NCBI GenBank assembly: GCA_937883755.1
Contig: CAKZYA010000023.1
Location: forward strand, 116,084-180,083
DNA: 64,000 bases
Direction: 5' to 3'
From: an uncultured Flammeovirgaceae bacterium
GTDB lineage: Bacteria > Bacteroidota > Bacteroidia > Cytophagales > Cyclobacteriaceae
A program made the translations under genes and the position numbers. The stretch's first letter is position 1. Each line of letters begins with the position of its first letter. The notes beneath the pieces are model-generated. The model did no database searches and was not told the origin of the DNA. It worked only from the letters and a program-made list of their open reading frames with translations. This document shows positions 25,669-35,197 of the stretch, piece by piece.

Positions 25669-28600
25669 TTAAAAATTGAAATTAAGCCTGAAACCGAAAG
25701 GTATTGTCCAGGGCATCACGTTCTGTCGCTCCATACCCTGGCGGAACTGGCTGCGGGTGTCTCCCTGTGTACCATTATGCGCCTGAAATGCTCTCTCCGG
25801 GTCAATGCCGATATCGGCTGCTGTCCAGAGCATGATATTACGAGTGTAAATGGCGAAAGAGGCATTTTTGATCCGACCCAGATCAGGGATACGGTAGGCC
25901 AGCGACAGTTCCCTTAGTTTAATAAAAGAGGCATCAAAGGTAATTTGCTCATTAAATCGCCAAGGGTAGCCATTCGTGATTGGGTAGAAGTTAGTGCCAG
26001 GTCCACCAAGATGCTCCTGGTATTCATCATCACTAAAATCGTCCGGGGTATCAGCCCCGGCAGTCTGGATAACGCCCGGTATAAAGACACCGTCGTTGCC
26101 GTCATCATCTATGGGAAAGCCGCCGGTCTCAGCTTCATGCCCACCCACTCGGGGGTAGTTACCCGCCTGAGGGATGATGTACGCTTCTGGATCTGATTTT
26201 AAGAGCGCTACCAGTTCATCCGGAGAATATAGGCCGCCGGGGATCAGATTATCCAGTTGCCGCTGCGATTTCCAGTCCGACTCTCCGTAGCGGTACGTGT
26301 GGGACATAAACTCGCCTCCCTGTCTCCAGTCAAAGCTGACATTCAGCGTGAAGCGTTTGTAGCTGAGTGAAGACTGCATGCCCATAATGAAGTCAGGGTT
26401 AAAGTTGCCTACCAGCCGCATATTTTCCCGACCAGAGAGGGTAATCCAACCACCATTTTCACTTAGGATTGGCCAGCGGTGGTACGGAGAATTCTCATCT
26501 TTCACATAAGCATAGCCTGCACTGTACATGTTTCCGATCTCTTCGCCTACGTCGGTAATTGCCCCGGCGCGGTTCTCGCCCCATAAGGTGATAAACTCCA
26601 GGTTATCGCTCAGTTCTTCTACCGTCGTAATGTTGTTACTCCAGTTGAAGTCCACATTCCAGGTAAGGCCATCCCGTTGAATAGGCGTTGCCCCCAGGGT
26701 AAGTTCCCAGCCGCGGCTGCGGATCAGGCCAGCATTGATAAACTTGCTGCTGTAGCCCGATGATTGCGGCAGATTGATGGCAAAAATCTGGTTTTCGTTA
26801 TCGATGCTATAGTAGGTACCACTAAAGCGCAGGCGATTGTCAAACATGTTCAAGTCAATACCCCCTTCCATAGAGGTGGCCTGCTCAGGCAGCAGATTAG
26901 GGTTCAGTAAGCCAGCCGGCACGGTTACGGTTGTCACGGTATTGTAATTGCCTGTATTCAAGGAAGGCTCCAGGCGATAAGGGTCGGTATCGTTACCTAC
27001 CTGCGCCCATCCGGCTCTTAATTTCAGCATACTTACTTCTTGCGGCAGATCAAACGTGTAGTTGGCCAGCCAGCTCAGTGAAACCGAAGGATAGAAATAA
27101 GAACGGTTACTGGCCGGCAGCGTACTTGACCAGTCGTTACGTCCGGTAACATCCAGATAAAGCTGATTTTTGAATCCGACCGAAGCCAGGGCGTAGAGGC
27201 TATATATTGCTCTTTCTCGGATAGTATTGTTAACACTAATATTGTCTAGAGGAATGTTTGATACATTGAAGACACCAGGAATGACCAAGCCATTGTTACG
27301 ATTACTACCCGAACCTATGCTAGAGCTAAAGAAATCGCGCTGCATGATGTTTCCCCCTACCGAGACATTCACATCAAATAGACCAATATCTTCGTTGTAA
27401 GTGGCCAAAAAGTCCGCGTTGTATTCCTGTTCAGCAATGTCGGTCAGAAAATATCCACCGCGTACCGCCCGGCTGTAGCTGAAAGGGATTCTTGTTTCCC
27501 GGTTTTCATTGACTCGATCCAGAGAGTAGCGGGCCATGAGGGAGAAATTGTCCGTAAAATCATAGGTCAGCGATATGTTTCCGTAGACACGATCTCTCAC
27601 AAAAGCGTTCTCAATGCCGTAGGCGATAAAGTAAGGGTTATCAATGGCATCGGTACGTAGTTGTTGAATCCCTTCCTGGCCGGGTACCCAGTAGTTGCGC
27701 ATCTGGTTGAAGTCAACGTGAGAAGAGGCATATACGGCTTCCAGTGGGTTGGCCCGGCGGTCACCGGTACTGGGGCGGTCATTAGAATGGGTTCGCCCAA
27801 TGTTGATATTAGAGCTGAAGGTCAGCTTATCGAGAATATTGTAGTCAATCGCGGTAGAAAGGTTATTACGAAAGAGATCCGAATTGGGGATCATGCCCTC
27901 GTGCACCATATTGGAGTACGACACCCGGAAACTACCGCTTTCATTACCCCCGCTAATGGCCAGGTTGTTATTAGAAGTGATCCCAGTCTGGAGGAAATCT
28001 CTCATCGCATCGGGATAAGACCGCAATTCGGTAGGAATGGGATTTCCGTCTTCGTCTAGGGGGCTGTTCCATTGTACCGCCATGTTTCCCTCATCCAGGT
28101 TGGGTCCTCCCCAGTAAGCCGAGCCTTCGTTAAATACGCCATTACGCTGGCCATTGGCGTAGCGATAGTGAAAATCCAGCAGGCGGGTAGGACGCTCAAA
28201 TACGTTGGAAGTAGAAAAAGAAACGCCCAGGTCTTGGTTGCGGGCACCGGATTTAGTGGTAATAATAACGACCCCATTACCGGCACGGGTCCCGTAAAGC
28301 GCAGCCGCACTGGGACCTTTCAATATGTTAATGCTCTCAATATCATCAGGGTTGATGTCCGAGATGGCATTTCCGTAGTCCACCTGGTTACCGTTACCAC
28401 TTTCAGAGACGTTGTTCAGACTGTTGGTCATGGGCACTCCGTCCACGACGAATAAGGGCTGATTATCGGTGGTCAGTGAAGTTGCCCCGCGAATGATTAC
28501 ACTCAGAGAAGAACCCGGACCGCTGGTCTGGTTGATAGTTACTCCGGGAACCCGGCCGGCCAGTGAGCTGATCACATTTTCCTGAGATACCTCTCTAAGT

Positions 28601-29046
28601 TGTTCACCATCCACATTCGCCACGTCGTACCCCAGCGAGCGTTCCTCACGTTCGATACCGAGAGCAGTGACGACCACCTCCGACAGTTCGCGCGTATCCG
28701 TTGGCAAGCTGATGTTAATAGTCTGGCGGTCACCCACGGTTACTTCCTGGGTTTGATACCCAATAGAGCTAAATACCAGCACTGAGGAGCTGCCCGCTAC
28801 TTCGAGACTGAAGTTACCGTTGACATCGGTAATAGTGCCATTGGAAGCTCCTTTTTCCAAAACATTGACGCCTGGTAAGCCTTCACCAGCTTCATCGGTT
28901 ACCCGGCCGCTTACCCCTATCAAATTAGTTTCATTTACCAGTCCCGTCGGAACTGTTTCCCTGCTAAGGGTTTCACTCATCAGTGGGCTCAAAATACTGA
29001 GCACTAAAAGACAAGTGAGACAATAAGACAAATAAAATGGTTTCAT
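25669..29046 (-). CDS. SusC/RagA-family TonB-linked outer-membrane transporter
   Basis: 1125 residues. Signal peptide about 1-28, then a carboxypeptidase-regulatory-like beta-sandwich about 42-120 (GVSGRVTDEAGEGLPGVNVL). The TonB-box/plug region begins ELSEVVVTALGIEREERS, with SusC signatures IIRGATSLTTDNQPLFVVDG (near 185) and ILKGPSAAALYGTRAGNGVV (near 240). The long C-terminal part is the 22-strand barrel ending in FGFRLNFNF with a terminal Phe. It lacks an N-terminal STN domain, so it is not a sigma/anti-sigma signal transducer. Operon with the SusD gene behind it. Substrate not deducible from sequence. Confidence 0.94.
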   Translation of the reverse strand: MKPFYLSYCLTCLLVLSILSPLMSETLSRETVPTGLVNETNLIGVSGRVTDEAGEGLPGVNVLEKGASNGTITDVNGNFSLEVAGSSSVLVFSSIGYQTQEVTVGDRQTINISLPTDTRELSEVVVTALGIEREERSLGYDVANVDGEQLREVSQENVISSLAGRVPGVTINQTSGPGSSLSVIIRGATSLTTDNQPLFVVDGVPMTNSLNNVSESGNGNQVDYGNAISDINPDDIESINILKGPSAAALYGTRAGNGVVIITTKSGARNQDLGVSFSTSNVFERPTRLLDFHYRYANGQRNGVFNEGSAYWGGPNLDEGNMAVQWNSPLDEDGNPIPTELRSYPDAMRDFLQTGITSNNNLAISGGNESGSFRVSYSNMVHEGMIPNSDLFRNNLSTAIDYNILDKLTFSSNINIGRTHSNDRPSTGDRRANPLEAVYASSHVDFNQMRNYWVPGQEGIQQLRTDAIDNPYFIAYGIENAFVRDRVYGNISLTYDFTDNFSLMARYSLDRVNENRETRIPFSYSRAVRGGYFLTDIAEQEYNADFLATYNEDIGLFDVNVSVGGNIMQRDFFSSSIGSGSNRNNGLVIPGVFNVSNIPLDNISVNNTIRERAIYSLYALASVGFKNQLYLDVTGRNDWSSTLPASNRSYFYPSVSLSWLANYTFDLPQEVSMLKLRAGWAQVGNDTDPYRLEPSLNTGNYNTVTTVTVPAGLLNPNLLPEQATSMEGGIDLNMFDNRLRFSGTYYSIDNENQIFAINLPQSSGYSSKFINAGLIRSRGWELTLGATPIQRDGLTWNVDFNWSNNITTVEELSDNLEFITLWGENRAGAITDVGEEIGNMYSAGYAYVKDENSPYHRWPILSENGGWITLSGRENMRLVGNFNPDFIMGMQSSLSYKRFTLNVSFDWRQGGEFMSHTYRYGESDWKSQRQLDNLIPGGLYSPDELVALLKSDPEAYIIPQAGNYPRVGGHEAETGGFPIDDDGNDGVFIPGVIQTAGADTPDDFSDDEYQEHLGGPGTNFYPITNGYPWRFNEQITFDASFIKLRELSLAYRIPDLGRIKNASFAIYTRNIMLWTAADIGIDPERAFQAHNGTQGDTRSQFRQGMERQNVMPWTIPFGFRLNFNF

Positions 29047-29623
29047 ACTTCAGGTAGTTAAGGCTTATAAATAGTAGGTTTTGATGAGGTATTACGGAAT
29101 ATCGTTTTCTTGAATGAGAAGCTGCTGATGGACTCGGGGTACTTGAAAGCTAGGGCTTACAGAGAGGCTTTTCAATAGAATGGCGAAGTCATGAGTTAGG
29201 CAAGAACCGGTGAAGATAAGTTCATAAGCCTTTTTAGATCTACTGCTCATACAATCCCAGATAAAACCATTGGATTGTATGTTGGTAGCGACCTTATCCA
29301 TGAACTAAAGCGGTTAGTTTCTCTAAGTCTAAATTAGAGCAGAGAAAGGAATAATATTCTTAATGGATGTTACCAATTTATTAAGCTTTTAAGAATACAG
29401 GAGGGTTCTATTAGTACGGGTTACCTTAGCCTATACCAGAAAGAAAGCTGGAAATAGAAGAATGAAGAGCCACTCCTGAAAGATTAGAAAGCTGTCGACT
29501 TCTTGTGGAAAAGGAAAAGTAGCGAACAAGAACTGACTGGTGGCAAAAGTTTTGGTATCCGTATACAAACGGGAGAAATCCTTGGTGGTCAGCGACTGCC
29601 AGGGCACATTCTATTAGATAAAT
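29047..29623. other. Upstream region of the SusC gene; no gene recognised
   Basis: Short minus-strand frames at 29092-29301 and 29426-29659 show no family pattern; the second runs across the IS6-type terminal repeat, which argues against it. The SusC promoter is expected near 29050-29150. Confidence 0.4.
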
Positions 29624-29960
29624 GGCTCTGTTGCAAAGTTTAAGATTATGTATTTTCACTTTTCACTGGAAATCATTTCGTCATGGTTAACTTTAAGGGA
29701 CGGCATTTTAAAAGGGACTGTCATCTTGCAGTGTATTCGTCGGCGGGCGACCCCGTGGTACTGTAAGTACTGGGTATCAGTCATTGGGATCTATAAGAAA
29801 TGATGTTGGAGCGCGGTGTGGAAGTCGCCGTGACGCGGTAGATCATACTATCATCTATCGCTGGGTGCAACGCTATTCGCCATGAAATGGGCTCCCGAGA
29901 TGGAAAAGGCCTGACGATTTATTCTATAAGGACTTTGTTTTTTATGCTTGCATGCTTTCT
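29624..29960 (+). mobile_element. Decayed IS6-family element (left end and transposase N-terminus)
   Basis: The terminal repeat GGCTCTGTTGCAAAGTT at 29624-29640 is the characteristic end of IS6-family elements. Forty-odd bases later an ATG (29683) opens MVNFKGRHFKRD, the usual start of their transposase. Pieces in shifting frames then read ILQCIR, WYCKY, EMMLERGVEVAV and DHTIIYRWVQRYSP, i.e. the N-terminal zinc/helix region and the start of the DDE domain. There are several frameshifts and stops. The catalytic part and the right end are missing. Confidence 0.8.
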
Positions 29961-30063
29961 TACATTTTTCCTGGTAAAGTAATAAATGTGCGTAACCTTC
30001 ATTTTTTTTACTTACTCACTGTAGTACTTTGAACCTAACTTCATAGCTAAGAAAATCGACACG

Positions 30064-31917
30064 ATGCAACGTCTTATTCGGTCAACCGATATCCGATCCA
30101 AAACCTTTCTGGCATTTGGGCTTCTGTTGATGCTATCGTTAATATTAGCCTTTGGAAGTCTTTGGGAGCTAAGGGCCATCAGTCGATACCACCACATGGC
30201 TCAAGCGGCAGGTTGTATTCAAACGATCATACAGCAAGTGCGTAAAAATGAAAAAGCTTTCCTACTTTCAGAAGTAAAAGAGGATGTCTTTTACAAGTCG
30301 AAGGAAAGTCAGCATCATAGGAATATAAAAGCTGGCATTGAAGCCATTCAACAGCAACTTCAACAAAGTGGCTTAGCCGCTTATTCCCCCACTGCTTCAA
30401 TGGTGGCTAATCTTCAAGCTGATATACAAAACTATGCTCGCACCTTTGATCAGTTAGTAGTAACTGTATGGGAACGAGGGCATAAGGACTACGGAAAAAT
30501 TGGCAAGTTAAGGAAGGCTATCCATCGGCTGGAGCAGATGCCTTACGACTACGATAAAGTCAAGATGCTGATGTTGCGGCGGCATGAAAAGGATTTTTTA
30601 CTTCGGCGGGATCTTAGATACGAAAAAAGGTTTACCGAATCTTTTGATTCCTTTCGATCAGAGGTAGCTGGAACTCTTACTGCTCAATTGCTACCCTCTG
30701 ATAGCTTGGCTTTAGTACTTTCCTGGCTAGATCAATATCACGATAATTTTCTTGAAGTCACCCAAATTGAACGGCAGATTGGTCTCAATCCTAATCAGGG
30801 TATTATGGCCACGCTCGAGCAAGCCGCTACGGCTACTGAAACGGCTACTGACCAAATGCAGGCGTTTATTCAGGACGAAAGTGACCGTAAGCAAGTCCTA
30901 GCCTACGCCACACTAGGTATTGTGTTGGTACTACAACTTGTAGTAGGAGTCATCCTAGCCTCTCAATTTTCGCGACGACTAGCTCAACGCATCCGAGCGT
31001 TGCAGAAACATATTCAGCAATTGTCCTTAGGGAAAACTCCAAAAGCTCTCTCAATACAAGGACAAGATGAACTAGACATCGCTGGCACAGCGCTCAATCA
31101 ACTTAGCGAAGGAGTTCAACGCTACGTTCAGTTTGCCCAGTCTATTGGTCAGGGGAACTTTGACAGCACTTTTGAAAAACTGAGTGACGAAGATCAACTA
31201 GGAGCAGCGCTACTAAATATGCAAGCTGACCTTCGTACCTTGCGTGAGCAAGAGACCCGACGGCGCTTTGTGTTAGATAAAGTTGCCGAGTTTTCTGCCC
31301 TTATCCGTCAACAACCAGAGGATCTTTTAGATCGCGCGCTTCAGCTACTTGTAAAAAGTACTGATGCTACACTAGGCGGGTTATTTGTTTCATCTATCAA
31401 TGAGCAGAATCAAATCATACTGAAGCTCGAAGCTTGCTACGCCTGGAAGCGGAAAAAGTACATTAGCCAAACTATTACTCCGGGGGAAGGATTAGCCGGG
31501 CAGATATTTCTAGAACAAGAACGGGTACTTCTGACCGAAATTCCACCGGATTACCTACAGATAAAATCTGGCTTAGGTACTTCCACCCCAAAATGTCTAT
31601 TAATTACTCCGGTAAAAACAGACGGTCGAGTTGTAGGAGTAATAGAGATAGCATCGTTTTCCGTCTTCCAAGAGCACCAATTGGCATTAGTAGAGCGGGT
31701 AAGCGAAGCACTAGCGATAGCTATACTATCCCAGCAACATCAGCAAGAAACCAAGCAATTAATGGAAACATCTCGTCGACAGGCAGAAGCACTAGCGAAG
31801 CAAGAAGCAACTATTCATCAAAACAATGAAGAGTTGTGGGCTACTCGAGAAGAAATGGCTAGAAAAGAAAAAGAATATCTCCAGAAAATTGCAAGACTCA
31901 AAGTGAGTGTGGTTTAG
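30064..31917 (+). CDS. Membrane sensor protein: periplasmic helical domain, HAMP, GAF, coiled coil; no output domain
   Basis: 617 residues. TM1 about 17-36 (FLAFGLLLMLSLILAF), then a roughly 240-residue all-helical extracytoplasmic region (NEKAFLLSEVKEDVFYKSKE, MLRRHEKDFLLRRDLRYEKR) of the helical-bimodular type. TM2 about 279-301, HAMP to about 350, linker helix, GAF about 405-545 (ITPGEGLAGQIFLEQERVLL, VVGVIEIASF), and a C-terminal coiled coil (about 560-615) ending EEMARKEKEYLQKIARLK. There is no kinase, cyclase or methyl-accepting hairpin; similar Cytophagales proteins also end after such a coiled coil, so it is probably complete and must signal through a partner. It lies amid phosphatase and SusCD genes. 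Confidence 0.8.
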   Translation: MQRLIRSTDIRSKTFLAFGLLLMLSLILAFGSLWELRAISRYHHMAQAAGCIQTIIQQVRKNEKAFLLSEVKEDVFYKSKESQHHRNIKAGIEAIQQQLQQSGLAAYSPTASMVANLQADIQNYARTFDQLVVTVWERGHKDYGKIGKLRKAIHRLEQMPYDYDKVKMLMLRRHEKDFLLRRDLRYEKRFTESFDSFRSEVAGTLTAQLLPSDSLALVLSWLDQYHDNFLEVTQIERQIGLNPNQGIMATLEQAATATETATDQMQAFIQDESDRKQVLAYATLGIVLVLQLVVGVILASQFSRRLAQRIRALQKHIQQLSLGKTPKALSIQGQDELDIAGTALNQLSEGVQRYVQFAQSIGQGNFDSTFEKLSDEDQLGAALLNMQADLRTLREQETRRRFVLDKVAEFSALIRQQPEDLLDRALQLLVKSTDATLGGLFVSSINEQNQIILKLEACYAWKRKKYISQTITPGEGLAGQIFLEQERVLLTEIPPDYLQIKSGLGTSTPKCLLITPVKTDGRVVGVIEIASFSVFQEHQLALVERVSEALAIAILSQQHQQETKQLMETSRRQAEALAKQEATIHQNNEELWATREEMARKEKEYLQKIARLKVSVV

Positions 31918-31970
31918 TCACCTTATTATTCATGCTATTCAACTAGACTATTCCTTACAAGATCGAGCAA

Positions 31971-33839
31971 TCACTCTTTTTTTAAGTCCATCAGGTCTTT
32001 CATGCGCCCCCGGTCATCAAAAACTTGCAATCTCAAATTCTTGCTATGAATAGTGACCGTCGCATAGTGGTGTCCCCGGTATGTTTTGGCACTGAACCAG
32101 GCTCGAGAGGGAGCGAAATCTTCCAGATTTCCACCGCCGCCACCGCATTGTACATAAACGACCCCTTGATCTTCCCGTACCAATTCCTCTACCAAAGGCA
32201 AGCTGCGTTGGTACGTATGCAGGTGTCCGAAAAAAACCATATCCACTCCGTATTTTTCGTACAAAGGTATGATCGGTCGCATACTCACATCGCCGTACGC
32301 CGTAGAGTCCTGCCAACTGTTACCATAGTCATCTTCGTCCGATGAGTAAGGAGCGTGGTGATGGGCGACAAACTTCCAGATAGCCGTAGAATTTTTTAGG
32401 GCCTTTTCCAGCCATTGGTATTGTTTACCTCCTGGTATAAACTCTCGTTCTCGTTCGTTGCTATTGAGCATAAAAAACTCCGCATTGCCATAGCGAAAGG
32501 AATAGTACTCCTCATCGCCCGGTAGCTTATGATATTTCCGATACCAGTACAGGTCTCCCTCACCGTTGCCAGCCACAGGAAATACCGGTATCCGGCTATG
32601 AAGAGGGCGAGTACCAGTAAAGTATTCATAATTCCATTGGAATTTATGTTCCTCAAAGCCACCATCGGTCAGGTCACCAAGGTTGACGATAAAATTAGGG
32701 CGTTCATCCCATATCAGCTTACCGATATGGTCATTAATGTGAGGTCGGGCTTCAGTGTCTCCCATCAGGGCAAATGAATAGGAATCATCCTCATTAACAG
32801 CCGTTTGAAACGTCAAAATACCTGATTCAATTTTTTCTCCTGATGGATGTAAAGCTGTCACTTCATAAAAGTACGGAGTAGCCGGAGAAAGTCCGGTCAA
32901 GCTAAGTTCCTGAATTTTTTCTACTTCATCCAGCTCAATCGTATGCTCCAAAGGTAAGCGTTTACCGTATTTGACCACCGCACGGGCTGCCTGATCTGTT
33001 TCCCAAACCAGGTTGATACTTTGGGGGGTAGCGTAGTGTAGGTAAGGGCCTGCATTAAAATGAAACTGACCGGGGTACAATGTTCCGCTCTCTACCTGCT
33101 GCTGTAACGAGTTATATCGTTCAGAAACCTGATCCTGATTCAGGGCGTAGTTATATATTCTGAGCTCCCGCAAGAGATTCCCGGTACGCATATGCTGTTC
33201 ATGGAGCGTGTAGGAAGCCACTTCAATTTCTGGATTCGGTAAGTTGTTGGGTAGTCGAGCCGCTACGTTGGTGCTGGCCACAAGTTTAGCATTGAGGTAC
33301 AGTCGCATCTCTTTACCATCATAGCTGGCCAGCAAGTGGTGCCAGTACCGCTTCCAGGGATTGTCTGAATGGGAGTGCAGTATGGATCCCATGGGGGAAT
33401 CTTCCGTAGGCAGGGTAAAAATAATATCCTGATCATAGTAGCCCAGCAGCCAATTAGGCTCCTGTTTGTCTAGCCTGTCCTTGAGGGTGACCAGTACCCC
33501 GACAGGCTGGTTGACATGATCTAGTAGCCACATCTCCAGGCTGAAGGCGGCGTTCGGTAAACTATCCGCAGTGATGAAGTTTCTTATTCTTTCGCTGGGT
33601 TCTTCCCCATGAAATATGAAGGGATACGCATCAGTATCCACGGTTTTGAAAACTGTGGTAGGAGGTTTGACAAAAGGACCGGGTACATTGGAAGCATTTC
33701 CTGGTAAGGTGTAATGAGGAGAAAAGTGCCAAGTGCCGACTAGCTGATTTTTAGCTACCTGTGCTGTCGAGTGATGAGGGTCTACTATAAGAAAAGCTGT
33801 TAAAAACAGCAAAAGAGTAGGTTTCATGGTTCGCGTCAT
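31971..33839 (-). CDS. Secreted metallophosphoesterase with LamG-like and fibronectin-like domains
   Basis: 622 residues; an internal Met at 33827 (MKPTLLLFLTAFLIVDPHH) gives a neater signal peptide ending STAQ. Residues about 60-235 look like a concanavalin/LamG fold (AFSLEMWLLDHVNQPVGVLV, KEMRLYLNAKLVAS). About 265-345 is a fibronectin-III-like domain as in purple acid phosphatases (VWETDQAARAVVKYGKRLPL, LSPATPYFYEVTALHPSGE). The calcineurin-type catalytic domain (about 355-590) shows ALMGDTEARP, NFIVNLGDLTDGG, FPVAGNGEGDL, KFVAHHHAPYSSDE and FFGHLHTYQRS, the full metal-ligand series. Probable periplasmic or surface phosphomonoesterase or diesterase. The LamG module may bind a glycan. Confidence 0.88.
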   Translation of the reverse strand: MTRTMKPTLLLFLTAFLIVDPHHSTAQVAKNQLVGTWHFSPHYTLPGNASNVPGPFVKPPTTVFKTVDTDAYPFIFHGEEPSERIRNFITADSLPNAAFSLEMWLLDHVNQPVGVLVTLKDRLDKQEPNWLLGYYDQDIIFTLPTEDSPMGSILHSHSDNPWKRYWHHLLASYDGKEMRLYLNAKLVASTNVAARLPNNLPNPEIEVASYTLHEQHMRTGNLLRELRIYNYALNQDQVSERYNSLQQQVESGTLYPGQFHFNAGPYLHYATPQSINLVWETDQAARAVVKYGKRLPLEHTIELDEVEKIQELSLTGLSPATPYFYEVTALHPSGEKIESGILTFQTAVNEDDSYSFALMGDTEARPHINDHIGKLIWDERPNFIVNLGDLTDGGFEEHKFQWNYEYFTGTRPLHSRIPVFPVAGNGEGDLYWYRKYHKLPGDEEYYSFRYGNAEFFMLNSNEREREFIPGGKQYQWLEKALKNSTAIWKFVAHHHAPYSSDEDDYGNSWQDSTAYGDVSMRPIIPLYEKYGVDMVFFGHLHTYQRSLPLVEELVREDQGVVYVQCGGGGGNLEDFAPSRAWFSAKTYRGHHYATVTIHSKNLRLQVFDDRGRMKDLMDLKKE

Positions 33840-33984
33840 GCTTTAAGATAATAATTTCAGTCTACGGTGAGATGTGAAACAACGTAAGTAGGAGCTGACA
33901 TATTGAGGATATAACCCAAGATATATACTACGGTACAAATGGATAATTGAGGCACAAGAACTTGTTATTAAAGTGTGAACAATA

Positions 33985-34980
33985 ATGACAAGTATGCACA
34001 CTCACTTATTGAACGAATTTAAGAAAGTAGTACCAGATTGGAAAACATCGCAGTTAAAGAACACACTTTCGATGGTAGCACTACTTCCGGAAGAAAAGAC
34101 CGAAAACCTCTGGAAACTAAAAGGATCGGTAGCTGAGCTACTGGGCAACGTGGAGACTGATAGCAGCTCCCACTATCAACGTTTGAAGCAATGGCTTTAG
34201 GCCGGCTGCCCACACTAAACGTGTTTGGATAGGGATGCTGCAAATCTTAGTGAGTCTGCTGGAAAAAAAGAGTAAGTGTCTCATTGTTGACGGTACTAGC
34301 TGGTAGTGGGGTGGCAAGACTTAACGTATTGAAACTACAGGGCAAAGTACTCTTGAGTAATCATGAAAATATTGGCACTCATTGGTTTGAGATGCTGTAT
34401 CAAGCGAAGATAGGTTTTGTGATACGGTTGCGAAAGGGCAACTATCAATGTGCTATTGAGCAGAAGGGCAAATCAGTAGTCCGACTAGAAGACCAAGCCC
34501 GTTGCAGGGTGGGGCAAGTAGTTTGGAAGAAGTATACCCTTGTAGGGTATACTTACTACTACATGTTGAGAAGCTACCGTAGCTGAGGTGGTAAGATAGA
34601 ATACTTACACCTGATTAGTAGTATAGTACCCGCGTTGGCTATTGAGTACTATGGCTACCGCTATCGCATAGAAACTATGTTTAAGCATCTCAAAAGTAAC
34701 GGCTTCGATCTGGAAGCCTGCACGTACAGAGAGCCTACAAAGTGCGTATAATAATCGTGGTGATGGTACTGGCGTATCCCCCTTAAAAAGCATGGATATG
34801 CTGAGATGAGCATCTTTTACTATGGACTGGATAAATGGCAAAATCATTTACAGAGTTTTGAAATATTCTTGGAAGGTCTCTTGCACTACCTGCTCCTGTT
34901 CAGCAACTATACTAATCAAAAAAACTCGCTGCTAAACCAATATTATCGTAGTATACCCTAAAGTATATTACACTTTTGAC
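33985..34980 (+). pseudogene. Decayed IS4-family transposase
   Basis: The first 71 residues are open (HLLNEFKKVVPDWKTSQLKN, SSHYQRLKQWL), the usual N-terminus of an IS4-type transposase. Then stops and shifts interrupt the catalytic core: VDGTSW near 34285 corresponds to the first Asp motif, HWFEMLYQAKIGFVIRLRKG (34284-34586 frame) to the second, and near 34640-34730 YGYRYRIETMFKHLKSNGFD has the Y-2x-R-3x-E-6x-K signature of the IS4 family. No clear terminal repeats could be fixed; short AAAGTGT/ACACTTT sequences flank it at 33970 and 34970. Confidence 0.75.
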
Positions 34981-35197
34981 TGTAAATCTGCCTTTACAAA
35001 AATAGATGTTGAGGCTATAAAAAAAGCATTATGCCCAAAATGGTTTTGTTGAAGAGGTAGAAAACCCATAGCGACTGACGTGAAAAATCATACCGATATT
35101 GTTTCCCCTACGATAGCACTATTGGTGGAATTTGTCCAAACTGAATGGTATGTACTGCTAGCTGCCTTAACTCCAATACCTGTTTGAGGGAAAGGTT
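34981..35197. other. Gap after the IS4 remnant
   Basis: About 220 bp without a gene or hairpin I can support; it may contain further decayed insertion-sequence DNA. Confidence 0.35.

Noticed and set aside
29426..29659. 77-codon minus-strand frame upstream of the sensor gene
   Set aside because: It crosses the IS6-type terminal repeat and has no family pattern.
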